Source: Thermodesulfatator atlanticus DSM 21156 (GTDB lineage Bacteria; Desulfobacterota; Thermodesulfobacteria; Thermodesulfobacteriales; Thermodesulfatatoraceae). From it: DNA of 64,000 bases. The translations under genes and the position numbers were made by a program. The notes below the pieces were generated by a model, which worked only from the letters and a program-made list of their open reading frames with translations, was not told the DNA's origin and did not search any database. Location of the stretch: positions 1-64,000 of the forward strand of contig NZ_ATXH01000002.1 of the NCBI RefSeq assembly GCF_000421585.1, given 5' to 3'. Shown here piece by piece: positions 48,941-57,861 of this stretch. The stretch's first letter is position 1. Each line of letters begins with the position of its first letter.

Positions 48941-50589
48941 GATGTTTTGGTGTAATAAGTCTGTCTTACCAGGCGGTTTAGATATTCCTCTGGTTGTTCA
49001 ACCGCCTCGGGAGGAATCACAAATTGCACCCGCCCGGTTCTTTCATTTACCAGCCTTAAGCCATACTCAAGCAAATTCAAAATACGGTCACAATAAGCGT
49101 AAACTCCCTGATCTCTTTCAATAATATGCTTTAGTACTAAATCAAGAGCTTCATCTGAAAAAGAAACCTTAAATCCCGTGCGCCTTTCAAAACTTCTTTC
49201 GTAATTTTTTACCTGACGCAACAAAATGAAAAGCTCATCCAGGGCCTGGTGAAGATCAAGATCATCGCGCCGGTGAAGGGCAATGGCAAGTTCCATGCGG
49301 GAAGGTGTAAGTTTCAATCCCTTGGTGCGCATAAGATTTTTTTGGCGGGCTTCGATGAAGCGCTTAATCCTTTCAGTTTCTTCTTCTAAAGCACGATGGT
49401 ATCTTTCTTCCCACTCTCTCTCCCGAAAAGAAGTTTCAAGCTTATTAAGCATAGCCTGGGGGTCTTCTACCAGTTCTTTGGTAACCACCAAAAACCTGGC
49501 CTTAAGAGAGGGAAGCCTTTTTTCAAAAGGTATAAGGGCTCGTTCTATAACACGGACAAGGGCCCTTGCTCCTGTTTTTTCTTTTTCTGCTTGAATGGCA
49601 AGGAGTTTTAAGGCTTCGTCCTCAAAAACAAGCTCAATACCATAGGCCCGAAAGTCCCGCTTTTTGTTGACAATTACCGAGCTATTGGGATTACACAAAA
49701 TTTCGTAAAGGTCATCAACAGTGAGCGGATCAAAGACCGTGATCACCGGAAGACGCCCTACAAATTCAGATTCAAAACCGTATTCGATTAGGTCTTCTGT
49801 TTTAACAAAACGAAAATAATTGACCTCAGCGTCGTGTTTAGAGGCCACCTCAGCCATAAAACCAAGGCCCTGCTTGTGCAGGCGTTTTTTGATAATTTCT
49901 TCAAGCCCTCCAAAAGCACCTGAGACCACAAAAAGCACATAGCGGGTGTTAATAGTGCGGCGTTTGCGTTGCCCTGTGCGGCGATAATGTTCAATGGCTT
50001 CTAATTGGCTTACCGGATCATGCGGCACCCTTAAGTCAACTTCAGTTTCTTCAAGTGGCTTGAGAAGCGCTCGCTGAACCCCTGTACGCGAAACATCAGG
50101 CCCTATAAGGCTCCCTGAAGATGCAATCTTGTCTATTTCGTCGAGATACACTATGCCAAATTGGGCCCTTTCGATATCACCTTCGGCTTCATGGACTAAA
50201 TCCCGTATCAGGTCTTCAACATCTCCACCCACGTAGCCTGTTTCGCTAAATTTAGTGGCGTCTCCCTTTACAAAAGGCACGCCGAGCTTTTGGGCCAAAA
50301 GCTTTACCATGTAGGTTTTCCCAACACCGGTGGGCCCTATCATGATGACGTTATTCTTCACGAAACCTGCGTCCTGAAAGCGCCCTCCCCGCTCAAGCAT
50401 GTAACGCACCCTGCGGAAATGGGTGCAGATCTTGGTGGCAAGTACGGCTTTGGCTTCTTTTTGGCCAATAACGTATTCGTCAAGATAACTTTCTAAATCC
50501 TCAGGGGTTAAGTCAAAGTTGATAAGGGTTTGCTGGGAAGGTGCGCCTCTTTGGGCACGACCTTGGGTTCCAAAGCGAGGGACAGCCAT
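48937..50589 (-). CDS. ClpX-like AAA+ ATPase with long C-terminal extension
   Basis: About 550 residues. The core matches ClpX: LDEYVIGQKEAKAVLA, Walker A GPTGVGKT, pore-region TGYVGGDVEDLI, Walker B IVYLDEIDK, sensor 2 GARALVRVIERAL, and a ClpP-docking style loop QGLGFMAEV in place of IGF. It lacks the N-terminal zinc domain of true ClpX and adds about 170 C-terminal residues, with coiled stretches and a second small-domain-like part (DEALDLVLKHIIERDQGVYAYC). The ATG at 50589 follows GGAGAAAAG. It is coupled to the pseudo-receiver and follows priA. It may be an unfoldase with its own adaptor. Confidence 0.87.
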   Translation of the reverse strand: MAVPRFGTQGRAQRGAPSQQTLINFDLTPEDLESYLDEYVIGQKEAKAVLATKICTHFRRVRYMLERGGRFQDAGFVKNNVIMIGPTGVGKTYMVKLLAQKLGVPFVKGDATKFSETGYVGGDVEDLIRDLVHEAEGDIERAQFGIVYLDEIDKIASSGSLIGPDVSRTGVQRALLKPLEETEVDLRVPHDPVSQLEAIEHYRRTGQRKRRTINTRYVLFVVSGAFGGLEEIIKKRLHKQGLGFMAEVASKHDAEVNYFRFVKTEDLIEYGFESEFVGRLPVITVFDPLTVDDLYEILCNPNSSVIVNKKRDFRAYGIELVFEDEALKLLAIQAEKEKTGARALVRVIERALIPFEKRLPSLKARFLVVTKELVEDPQAMLNKLETSFREREWEERYHRALEEETERIKRFIEARQKNLMRTKGLKLTPSRMELAIALHRRDDLDLHQALDELFILLRQVKNYERSFERRTGFKVSFSDEALDLVLKHIIERDQGVYAYCDRILNLLEYGLRLVNERTGRVQFVIPPEAVEQPEEYLNRLVRQTYYTKTS

Positions 50590-50699
50590 CTTTTCTCCTA
50601 TTAGTTTTTTTTGGCTTTTAGTATAAGACGGTAAAAATTTATCATCTTCCATATAGTTTATGCATGATACTTTTTGCTGGGATTATTGGCAAGAAGAAC

Positions 50700-52520
50700 C
50701 TAAAGGGGACTCATGTCAATCACCAGCCTCAAACGATTGCCGTACCGGCTTTTGAGTTCATTCTCAACCTTTAGAAGCTCTTCGTGAAGTTCTTGACTCC
50801 TTTCCGCCACCACGAGATAATGAAGTTTTTCCTTACCCCGCAAACTCTTAAAAAGAGGGCCAATAAATTCTAGTCCCATATTCAGAAACAAGGGCTCTAA
50901 AAAAGCTGGAATCTCTTCAAGAATCTCCCTTTTAGTCGCAAGAATAAGCTCTGCTACCCTGCCAAAAGGCGGAAATTTATGTAAATGTCTGAACTCAAGT
51001 TCTCTTACAAAAAAGGCCTCATAACCTTCTTTTAAGCCAGCAAAAACATGATGAAAAGGTCTATATGTTTGCACTAAAAACTCAAATTTTTCGTTATTAT
51101 GCGCTATTAAGCTTAATTTTTTAAGTAATTGGTAAGATTTTTCTGCTGCCAGATAACTTGCCTGAGAAAGAAGCTGGTCTGCAAGCACCACCGCAACAAG
51201 CCCTAGGCGAGGAAGAGGAGAAAACCTTCCCACTTTGGCAGTGCAAATCAAAATGTCTGTTTCTTCTGGTGAAAAATCGCCTTCTTCACTCTCAAGGCGT
51301 GCAAGCCTGGCTTGTGGAAAGAATTTCGCACAAATTTCTTCGAGGCGTTCTGTTCCCACCCCAAGGGTCTTTAAAACTTCGCCACTACAGGAAGGGCAAA
51401 GGGGAAAACCTTTTATTTTATAAGCACAATAAGGGCATTTAAGCATGCCTTTTGTTTTAAAGTAGTGAAGAGGCACATGACACCTGGGACAATCAAAAAC
51501 GTGCCCACATGTTTCGCAGAGCACATGGGGGGCGTACCCCTTTATATTTAAAAAAAGAAGGGCCTGTTTGTTTCTGGCTAGTGTTTTTCGCAAGGCGTTA
51601 ATAAGTTTCTGAGAAAAAAGGCCTTTATTTTCTCTAAGGTCAACAAGCTTTATTTCTCCTTGGGGCTTTTTTCCCGAGGAAAGACCATAGCGGCCGGTTT
51701 TGGCAAAATAGTAACTCTTAACCGAAGGTGCCCCTGAAGCCAAAACAATTTCTGTTTCTTCAAGCTTAGCACGCATAAGGGCAAGGTCACGAAAATTGGC
51801 CCTGAAACCCTCTTCTTGCTTATATCCCTGGTTTTCCTCTTCTTCCACTACGATGAGAGAAAGGTTTTTAAAAGGCAAAAAAAGGGCAAGGCGCGTGCCA
51901 ATGACCAGTCGCGCATCTCCCTTTAAAACATGAAGCCACATATTTTTGCGTTTTGCAGGGGTTAGATCTCCGTAATAAAGAAGGGGGGACATTTTTTTTA
52001 ATATTTCCGCATAATAAAAAAGAAGCTCCCTATCAGGGACAAGGAAAAGCACCGGGCCTTTTTCAAGAGAGGTCTTTACTTTTTCAAAGAGTTTTTCCGC
52101 CCGCAGCTTAAGTTTTTCAAAAAAATAAAGACTTGAATGATAGCCAGGGCTTAAAGGAACTTGCTCAGCAATTTCTTCGATTTTTTCGATTTTTCTTCTT
52201 TTGGGGAGCCGAAAAAAGCTTGCTGGTATGGCGCATCTGATGACTTCACCTTCAGGGGCTAGATGATAATCAGCAACCCATTTTAAAAAAGAAAGAAGTC
52301 TTTCAGGAACAAGAGGGGCCCCATCGATTACTTCTGTTATCTCTTTAAGGTCTCCAGCAAAAGTTGCCTCTCCCCATACCAGGCCTATCTTCTGGGTATT
52401 TTTAAAAGGAACAAGGACCCTTACGCCTTTTGGAATAGTTTCTTTGAAACGATAGGTAAGGGGCTTTAAACGATAGGGCAGGACCACATCAACTGCCCTG
52501 CCCTTTTCTTCCTTGGGCAT
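50700..52520 (-). CDS. priA: PriA homologue with all helicase motifs lost
   Basis: A 606-residue PriA by layout: N-terminal DNA-binding fold (DVVLPYRLKPLTYRF), helicase lobes, the eight-Cys zinc site (CETCGHVFDCPRC, CPYC, CPSC) and the C-terminal domain ending LVIDMSPL. Walker A (normally GVTGSGKT) is replaced by FFEKLKLRA, DEEHD by EEEEN, GSATP by SGAPS, the motif V region by CTAKVGRFSP, and motif VI QVAGRAGR by KLSLIAHNN. The frame is intact, so this is not a decayed gene. It likely loads DnaB as a structural factor without unwinding, as proposed for actinobacterial PriA. ATG at 52520, one base after the galU stop. Confidence 0.9.
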   Translation of the reverse strand: MPKEEKGRAVDVVLPYRLKPLTYRFKETIPKGVRVLVPFKNTQKIGLVWGEATFAGDLKEITEVIDGAPLVPERLLSFLKWVADYHLAPEGEVIRCAIPASFFRLPKRRKIEKIEEIAEQVPLSPGYHSSLYFFEKLKLRAEKLFEKVKTSLEKGPVLFLVPDRELLFYYAEILKKMSPLLYYGDLTPAKRKNMWLHVLKGDARLVIGTRLALFLPFKNLSLIVVEEEENQGYKQEEGFRANFRDLALMRAKLEETEIVLASGAPSVKSYYFAKTGRYGLSSGKKPQGEIKLVDLRENKGLFSQKLINALRKTLARNKQALLFLNIKGYAPHVLCETCGHVFDCPRCHVPLHYFKTKGMLKCPYCAYKIKGFPLCPSCSGEVLKTLGVGTERLEEICAKFFPQARLARLESEEGDFSPEETDILICTAKVGRFSPLPRLGLVAVVLADQLLSQASYLAAEKSYQLLKKLSLIAHNNEKFEFLVQTYRPFHHVFAGLKEGYEAFFVRELEFRHLHKFPPFGRVAELILATKREILEEIPAFLEPLFLNMGLEFIGPLFKSLRGKEKLHYLVVAERSQELHEELLKVENELKSRYGNRLRLVIDMSPL

Positions 52521-52521
52521 G

Positions 52522-53403
52522 TTACTCAAGTTCTTTAAGTTTCTCTTTCAGGTAATTTTTCACCTTTTCGCCAAGTTGGGGGTGTTTTAAAGCAAAAGTT
52601 ATCACCGCTTGCATAAAACCAAACTTATCCCCAGCATCATAGCGGGTACCCTTAAATTCGTATGCATAAACGGGATAATCGTCTTTTAGGGCGGAAAGGG
52701 CGTCTGTCAATTGAATCTCACCGCCTACACCGGGTTCTGTCTTGGCAAGATAATCAAAGATTTCTGGAATCAAGATATAGCGGCCAATGATGGCAAGGTC
52801 AGAGTCTATTTCGTCTGGAGCCGGCTTTTCCTTCATCTCCCGCACTCTGATAATCCCGTCACCGACTTTTTCGCCGGCTACGATACCATAACGGGAAACA
52901 TCTTCTTTGGGCACGCGTTGAACCGCAATAACCGGGCCCTTAAAACGCTCAAACACCTCAAGCATCTGCTTAAGACACGGGGGCTCAGCATCTACTAAGT
53001 CATCTCCTAAGAGCACTGCAAAGGGCTCCCTTCCAACCACATGGCGCGTTACGTAAATGGCGTGTCCTAGGCCAAGGGGTTTTTTCTGGCGCACAGAAAC
53101 AATATCTTCAATAAGATTGGTCACCCTGCGCACTTCTTCTAAAAGGTCATATTTGCCCTTTGCCTCCAGATATGATTCAAGTTCGTAGGAATAGTCAAAG
53201 TGGTTTTCAATGGCGGACTTCCCAGCAGCAGTGACCAAAATAACTTGTTTGACGCCTGAGGTTACGGCTTCTTCAACAATATATTGGATGGTAGGACGAT
53301 CAACCACCGTAAGCATTTCCTTGGGAATGGCTTTTGTAGCGGGTAAAAAGCGCGTTCCTAGCCCAGCCACAGGAAGAACCGCCTTTTTGATACTCTGCGA
53401 CAT
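52522..53403 (-). CDS. galU: UTP-glucose-1-phosphate uridylyltransferase
   Basis: A 293-residue GalU. The N-terminal nucleotide-binding signature is PVAGLGTRFLPATKAIPKEM. Other conserved blocks are YIVEEAVTSGVKQVILVT, PLGLGHAI and LLGDDLVD, with the Asp pair for metal. The late motif YEFKGTRYDAGDKFGFMQA is typical. It makes UDP-glucose for surface polysaccharides. GGAGG precedes the ATG. The stop is separated from the priA ATG by one base. Confidence 0.95.
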   Translation of the reverse strand: MSQSIKKAVLPVAGLGTRFLPATKAIPKEMLTVVDRPTIQYIVEEAVTSGVKQVILVTAAGKSAIENHFDYSYELESYLEAKGKYDLLEEVRRVTNLIEDIVSVRQKKPLGLGHAIYVTRHVVGREPFAVLLGDDLVDAEPPCLKQMLEVFERFKGPVIAVQRVPKEDVSRYGIVAGEKVGDGIIRVREMKEKPAPDEIDSDLAIIGRYILIPEIFDYLAKTEPGVGGEIQLTDALSALKDDYPVYAYEFKGTRYDAGDKFGFMQAVITFALKHPQLGEKVKNYLKEKLKELE

Positions 53404-53465
53404 ATACCTCCTCCCTCTTATCAGCTTTTTAGGGATAGATAAGTCTTAGTATTTAAAAAAGCAAG

Positions 53466-54041
53466 TTAAATTTCTTTGCCAAGGGCCTCTTCTACCTGCT
53501 TAAGAGGGGTATAAAAGTCTTTCCAGATTTTTTGCCCCCGCTCAAGAACATCGGCAAAGCGTTCAAGATCAGAAGAGTTCATGACCATTTCTATGCTTTT
53601 AAGATAGGCAAGGCGTGGATCAAGAGTCCTTGCACGAGAAGAAATCCATACCACAAACATCTGCCTACGCTCAGGCATGGGCAAAGAATTCAAAATAGCA
53701 AGATATGGCTTGATAGCATTTTCGTCTTCCGTAACAAAGACAATGAGCGCGGGGGTGTTAAAGCGGAGCCATTGATTCAACAACGAAGGTTTCTTGATGG
53801 TGCGTACTTCATAGCCGCTCTGAGTTAGCTTTTTTAGAAAAGCGGCTCTATCACCATCGCCTTCCCAAAAAACAAGAGCAAGGGGTTTGTCAAGCAAAAA
53901 GGTAGGTTCGCTTAGACTTTCAACGCTTTCAAGGGCTCCACCACACTCGGGACAGGGAAGGGACAAAAAAGTCAGATCTTCGCGTTCTCCTTTTAATTGG
54001 TAGCGTTTCCCACATTTGGTGCATCTTACTTCGCTCACCAT
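53466..54041 (-). CDS. Zinc-ribbon protein with degenerate receiver-like domain
   Basis: A 191-residue protein, family not recognised. It starts with a zinc ribbon (CTKCGKRYQLKGE then CPECGG) like FHA- or MJ0042-type finger proteins of pilus and chemotaxis operons. The remaining part (LALVFWEGDGDRAAFLKKL onward, IVFVTEDENAIK) resembles a CheY-like alpha/beta fold without a clear acceptor Asp. The ATG overlaps the pilT stop by seven bases, with AGGAGGAA upstream. Coupling to two pilus ATPase genes suggests a regulator of twitching or surface sensing. Confidence 0.75.
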   Translation of the reverse strand: MVSEVRCTKCGKRYQLKGEREDLTFLSLPCPECGGALESVESLSEPTFLLDKPLALVFWEGDGDRAAFLKKLTQSGYEVRTIKKPSLLNQWLRFNTPALIVFVTEDENAIKPYLAILNSLPMPERRQMFVVWISSRARTLDPRLAYLKSIEMVMNSSDLERFADVLERGQKIWKDFYTPLKQVEEALGKEI

Positions 54042-55210
54042 TTCCTCCTGGATTCGATTTCAACGGTAAGGGTTTCTTCAAGGTCGCTTGTTCTTTCCCC
54101 TCTTTTGGTTTTTATCAAATCAATACCGCGGCCCACCACATCACGGCGGTGGCAGTAAGCAAGGGCTACTTCCTCGTCAATTATGTCTTTTTCGTAAAGG
54201 TAAAGGAGATGTTGGTCAAAAGTCTGCATGGAATAAGGAGAACCTTTACTCATAATGTCATAAAAAGTTCGGTTTTCGTCTTCGCCGTGGATAATGGTTT
54301 CTTTCACCCGGATGTTGTTGTAAAGGATGTCAAAAATGGCCACACGTCCGCCCTGTTTTTTGGGGATAAGCTTTTGCCCCACTATCCAGCGGATGGTGTC
54401 TGCAAGACGCATGCGAATCTGCCTTTCCTCGTCAATATTAAAAAAGCCAAGAATGCGGTTAATGGTGTTTCCTGCACCGATAGTGTGCATGGTGGAAAAG
54501 ACAAGATGCCCTGTTTCTGCCGCAGAAAGGGCAACTTCCATGGTCTCGCGATCTCGAATTTCACCAACCAGGATTACATGGGGCGCCTGACGCAAAGCCG
54601 CACGCAACCCGCTTGCAAAAGTATCAAAATCGCGACCAAGCTCACGCTGGTTAAAAGTAGCTTTAGCAGCCGTGTGCACATACTCCACCGGATCTTCAAG
54701 GGTAATGATGTGAACAGGCTCGGTGTGGTTTATTTCTTCAAGAATAGCCGCAAGGGTGGTGGTTTTACCCTGGCCTGTGGCACCAGTGACCAAAACAATG
54801 CCTGCTTTTTCCTTGGCAATCTTATAACATGCCGTAGGCAGCCCCAGGTCTTTAATGCGCGGAGGGCTTGAAGCAAGCTTTCTCATAACAATGGAATAAG
54901 CCCCTTGGGAAGAAAAGACATTTACCCTAAAACGGGTGCCATCTGGGAGGTGATAGGAAAAATCCGCAGAACCGGTGAGCAATAGGTCTTTTAGCAGGCG
55001 TTTTTGTTTCCCAATGAGGGCAAGGGCCAGAACTTCTGTCTGAAAAGGGGTAAGTTCCTGCAGAGGAAAAGAAGAAACTTTTACCGGGGTAAGACGCCCG
55101 TCTGCTGCAACTTGAAGGGGTCTTCCTGGGGTGAAAACAAGGTCGCTTATTCTTTCTTTGGTGCGCGCTAAGCGCGAAATTAGTTCGATAACCTCAGCAG
55201 GTCTTATCAT
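54035..55210 (-). CDS. PilT/PilU-family type IV pilus retraction ATPase (second copy)
   Basis: A 391-residue PilT-family hexameric ATPase. Walker A reads TGATGQGKTTT, slightly unusual (Gln for the common Ser). Asp box and Walker B regions are ITLEDPVEYVH, RAALRQAPHVILVGEIRD and His box HLVFSTMHTIGAG. The N-terminal PAS-like part begins ELISRLARTKERISDLVF. A C-terminal extension ends in basic residues (ESRRKW). The ATG overlaps the upstream pilT stop (ATGA). By position it could play the PilU role. Confidence 0.9.
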   Translation of the reverse strand: MIRPAEVIELISRLARTKERISDLVFTPGRPLQVAADGRLTPVKVSSFPLQELTPFQTEVLALALIGKQKRLLKDLLLTGSADFSYHLPDGTRFRVNVFSSQGAYSIVMRKLASSPPRIKDLGLPTACYKIAKEKAGIVLVTGATGQGKTTTLAAILEEINHTEPVHIITLEDPVEYVHTAAKATFNQRELGRDFDTFASGLRAALRQAPHVILVGEIRDRETMEVALSAAETGHLVFSTMHTIGAGNTINRILGFFNIDEERQIRMRLADTIRWIVGQKLIPKKQGGRVAIFDILYNNIRVKETIIHGEDENRTFYDIMSKGSPYSMQTFDQHLLYLYEKDIIDEEVALAYCHRRDVVGRGIDLIKTKRGERTSDLEETLTVEIESRRKW

Positions 55211-56298
55211 ACCGCCACCTCAGTAAAGTCAGATATCTCTTTTCCTTTTACAAGGGGTAAGAACCTGGCCTTATCGACGGCTTTGTTAACTGCTTCTTCG
55301 GGAGAAATAAGGCCTTTTTGTAAGAGTTCCATGATGGAGTCATCAAGGCTTCGCATACCAAATCGTTTACCTGTCTGGATAACCGAAGGAAGCTGATAGG
55401 TTTTACCCTCACGGATAAGATTTCTGGCCGCAGGTGTGGCAATAAGAATTTCAAAGGCCACTACACGACCAGGTCTGTCAATGCGTTTGAACATGGTCTG
55501 AGAAACTACCGCACGAAGCGCATCAGCAAGTGTCGAACGGATTTGTGGTTGCTGGGCATGGGGAAAAATCTCAATGATACGGTCAACGGTCTTGGGAGCA
55601 TTTAAGGTATGTAAAGTGGCCAATACCAAGTGACCGGTCATGGCGGCCTCTATGGCAAGGGAGATAGTTTCAAGGTCTCGCATTTCGCCTACCATGATGA
55701 TGTCCGGGTCTTCACGAAGGGCAGAACGAAGCGCCGCGGCAAAACTTTTGGTATGAACCCCGACTTCCCTTTGGTTCACCAGACAACCATATGATTTATG
55801 AACGAATTCGATAGGATCTTCGATGGTCAAAATATGATCCTGACGGTTTTTGTTGGCATAATCAATAATGGCAGCAAGGGTTGTGGATTTACCGGAGCCT
55901 GTTGGCCCGGTAACAAGCACCAGGCCCTTGGGAAGCATTGCTAATTTGGTAAGAATTGAGGGAAGGCCTAGTTCTTCTGCCGATTTCACCTCTGAAGGGA
56001 TAAGCCTAAAAACAGCTCCTACGCCGTTTTTTTGTTGAAAAAGATTTACACGAAACCGCGCAAGCCCAGGGAGCTCAAAACCAAAATCAATATCTCCTGT
56101 TTCTTCAAAGACCTTGATACGCTCCTCTGGCGTTATTTCATAAAGCATGGCTTTGAGTTCATCATTTTCAAGGACTTTGTATTTGACCCTTTGAAGGTCA
56201 CCGTGAATACGCATAAGGGGCGGGTTACCCGCGGCCATATGGAGGTCAGAAGCTCCACTTTCCACCATGAGCTTTAAAAAAGCATCTATTTTTGCCAT
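55207..56298 (-). CDS. pilT: Type IV pilus retraction ATPase PilT
   Basis: A 363-residue PilT. Start at ATG 56298 (MAKIDAFLKLMVESGASDLH) after AAAGGAGGGCC; a longer frame to 56409 was rejected because it enters a repeat-rich spacer. Motifs are GPTGSGKSTTLA (Walker A), LTIEDPIEFVH (Asp box), LREDPDIIMVGEMRD (Walker B) and HLVLATLHTLNA (His box). It powers pilus retraction for twitching, DNA uptake or attachment. It is the first gene of the pilT-pilT2-zinc-ribbon set. Confidence 0.95.
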   Translation of the reverse strand: MAKIDAFLKLMVESGASDLHMAAGNPPLMRIHGDLQRVKYKVLENDELKAMLYEITPEERIKVFEETGDIDFGFELPGLARFRVNLFQQKNGVGAVFRLIPSEVKSAEELGLPSILTKLAMLPKGLVLVTGPTGSGKSTTLAAIIDYANKNRQDHILTIEDPIEFVHKSYGCLVNQREVGVHTKSFAAALRSALREDPDIIMVGEMRDLETISLAIEAAMTGHLVLATLHTLNAPKTVDRIIEIFPHAQQPQIRSTLADALRAVVSQTMFKRIDRPGRVVAFEILIATPAARNLIREGKTYQLPSVIQTGKRFGMRSLDDSIMELLQKGLISPEEAVNKAVDKARFLPLVKGKEISDFTEVAV

Positions 56299-56404
56299 AG
56301 GCCCTCCTTTCCTTGGATTAAAATCGGAGATCTTCAAATAAGTCTTAAATTGAAACAATGAGGGTCGCGGAGTTATTAGGGGGCATGTTTTATCCGTCAA
56401 AGGT

Positions 56405-56524
56405 GTCATCGCGAGGCGACTTGGACGCCCGCGTGATCCCTCACAAACCCGTCATCACGGGGCGACTTGTACGCCTGGGTGATCTCATGAGATTGCTTCG
56501 GCACTTCGTGCCTCGCAATGACAC
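56405..56524. repeat. Dispersed REP-like palindromic repeat, second block
   Basis: Two related units starting GTCATCGCGAGGCGACTTGG and GTCATCACGGGGCGACTTGT, followed by an inverted version of the 82-151 repeat (CTCATGAGATTGCTTCG...CTCGCAATGAC). This fills most of the 56299-56740 gap, where no gene is seen. Confidence 0.75.
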
Positions 56525-56610
56525 GCAAAAAGGCGCTCGCAGTAACATTGTTCAAGTGTCTCCTGTTTTACGCTCCTAGTAACATGAGAACCCTGTTACC
56601 CGGTGCGTTT

Positions 56611-56710
56611 GGATCCCTTCCTATTTTTCGAAAAATAGGAACGGAGCAATGTAGGCCAAAAAACTCTCAGTAATAAGGAACGGATCCCTTGCAACTCTGA
56701 TACGTTTGCA
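56611..56710 (+). repeat. Rearranged hairpin repeat, copy J
   Basis: A shortened core (GGATCCCTTCCTATTTTTCG then AAAAATAGGAACGG) is followed by an unrelated 30 bp and then a second right half, GGAACGGATCCCTTGC, and a weak end CGTTTGCAG. It looks like a copy broken by insertion or recombination. Confidence 0.7.
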
Positions 56711-56740
56711 GATGGAAATTTTTTATTATGCTTTGGAGAT

Positions 56741-57616
56741 ATGGTAAAAATCATTGTCCCTTTTATTTGTGCTTATCTTTTAAAAAGACAGAAAATTTTT
56801 CATGATGGTCATTCAACAGCGTTAATTAACTATGTCATATATTTTGCCCTGCCTGCCATAGCTTTTAAAAGCGCTTACAATATCGATATAAGCGCTAATT
56901 TTTTCAAGTTAATCTTAACCTGCTGGTTGGTAACTTCTGTTTTAATAGGAGTAGGATACCTTACTGGAAAGTTTTTATTTAAACTAAAAAACGAAAATCT
57001 AAAAACATGGCTTTTAGTCATCTCATTTGGTAATACAGCCTTCTTGGGCTATCCCTACACCTTCAACTTCTTTGGCGAAAAAGGTCTTCACTATGCCATA
57101 GTATATGACACCTTAGGTTCTTTTGTATTTGTTTTAACTGTGGGCTTTTTTATTGCCGTAGGGAAATTAAATGTCAAAGAATTTATTTCTTTTCCTCCGG
57201 CATGGGGATTAGTATTGGGTTTTCTTCTAAGAAGCTTTAATCTACCTAGGCTAGTTTGGGACTCTATAGAATTTGTCATTCCCTCAATTTTTCCAGTAAT
57301 AATATTCGCAATAGGTTTATCAGTGGATTTAAAACAAATCGGACTTTATTTTAAAAGAAGCCTATTTATAGAAACAACGAAAATTTTCTTAGGCGCTTTT
57401 TTAGCTATTCTCATTGGAAAAATGCTAGGTCTTTCTGGACTCCCCTTTAAAGTTGCTATTTTAGAAGCTTCTATGCCCACTATGATATTTACCGCTGTGC
57501 TCGCTTTAAAATATAAACTTAACCATAATTTAGCAGTCAGTTCTGTAAGTCTAGGGATTTTAATGAGTTTTTTAACTACCCCATTTATTGTAAGATTAAT
57601 CCATTATCTTTTTTGA
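56741..57616 (+). CDS. AEC (auxin efflux carrier) family transporter
   Basis: A 291-residue membrane transporter with about ten hydrophobic helices. The repeated AEC pattern is visible: INYVIYFALPAIAFKSAYN in the first half, ISFGNTAFLGYPYTFNFFG in the middle and EASMPTMIFTAVLALKY in the second half. Members export or import dicarboxylates and similar anions; the substrate is not set here. GGAG lies six bases before the ATG. It is AT-rich compared with its neighbours and lies between two repeat copies, so it may be a transferred gene. Confidence 0.88.
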   Translation: MVKIIVPFICAYLLKRQKIFHDGHSTALINYVIYFALPAIAFKSAYNIDISANFFKLILTCWLVTSVLIGVGYLTGKFLFKLKNENLKTWLLVISFGNTAFLGYPYTFNFFGEKGLHYAIVYDTLGSFVFVLTVGFFIAVGKLNVKEFISFPPAWGLVLGFLLRSFNLPRLVWDSIEFVIPSIFPVIIFAIGLSVDLKQIGLYFKRSLFIETTKIFLGAFLAILIGKMLGLSGLPFKVAILEASMPTMIFTAVLALKYKLNHNLAVSSVSLGILMSFLTTPFIVRLIHYLF

Positions 57617-57662
57617 TAAGAATGCAAAATAAAAACATCAATAAGGGGTATTTTCAGCTAAC

Positions 57663-57740
57663 ATTGCTTCAGGAGATCCGTTCCTATCTTTCGTCCCGAA
57701 AAATGGGAACGGATCCTCAAAATCAAATTGCAAAAGTCTA
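57663..57740 (+). repeat. Hairpin repeat, copy K (partial)
   Basis: The core reads AGATCCGTTCCTATCTTTCG then CGAAAAATGGGAACGG and is followed by a decayed right end (AATTGCAAAAGTCT). Two stem pairs are broken. Confidence 0.8.
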
Positions 57741-57825
57741 TGATAATTATTCAGAAAATTTGAGAAACATCCCGATACTATTGAAAGCATATTAGCCATT
57801 TAAAAACTTTGAGCAGAAAGAAGCA

Positions 57826-57853
57826 TTGCCAGACCAAAAAGGATTGCTATAAT
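57826..57853 (+). promoter_or_regulatory. Strong sigma70-type promoter for the ftsE operon
   Basis: TTGCCA at 57826-57831 and a perfect TATAAT at 57848-57853 are separated by 16 bp. The expected start of transcription, near 57860, is only one or two bases before the ftsE ATG at 57862. Confidence 0.75.
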
Positions 57854-57861
57854 CGCGGCTG

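Noticed and set aside
50700-52520. PriA gene as a decaying pseudogene
   Set aside because: The frame is open over its full length, zinc cysteines and both end domains are kept, and it is coupled to flanking genes.
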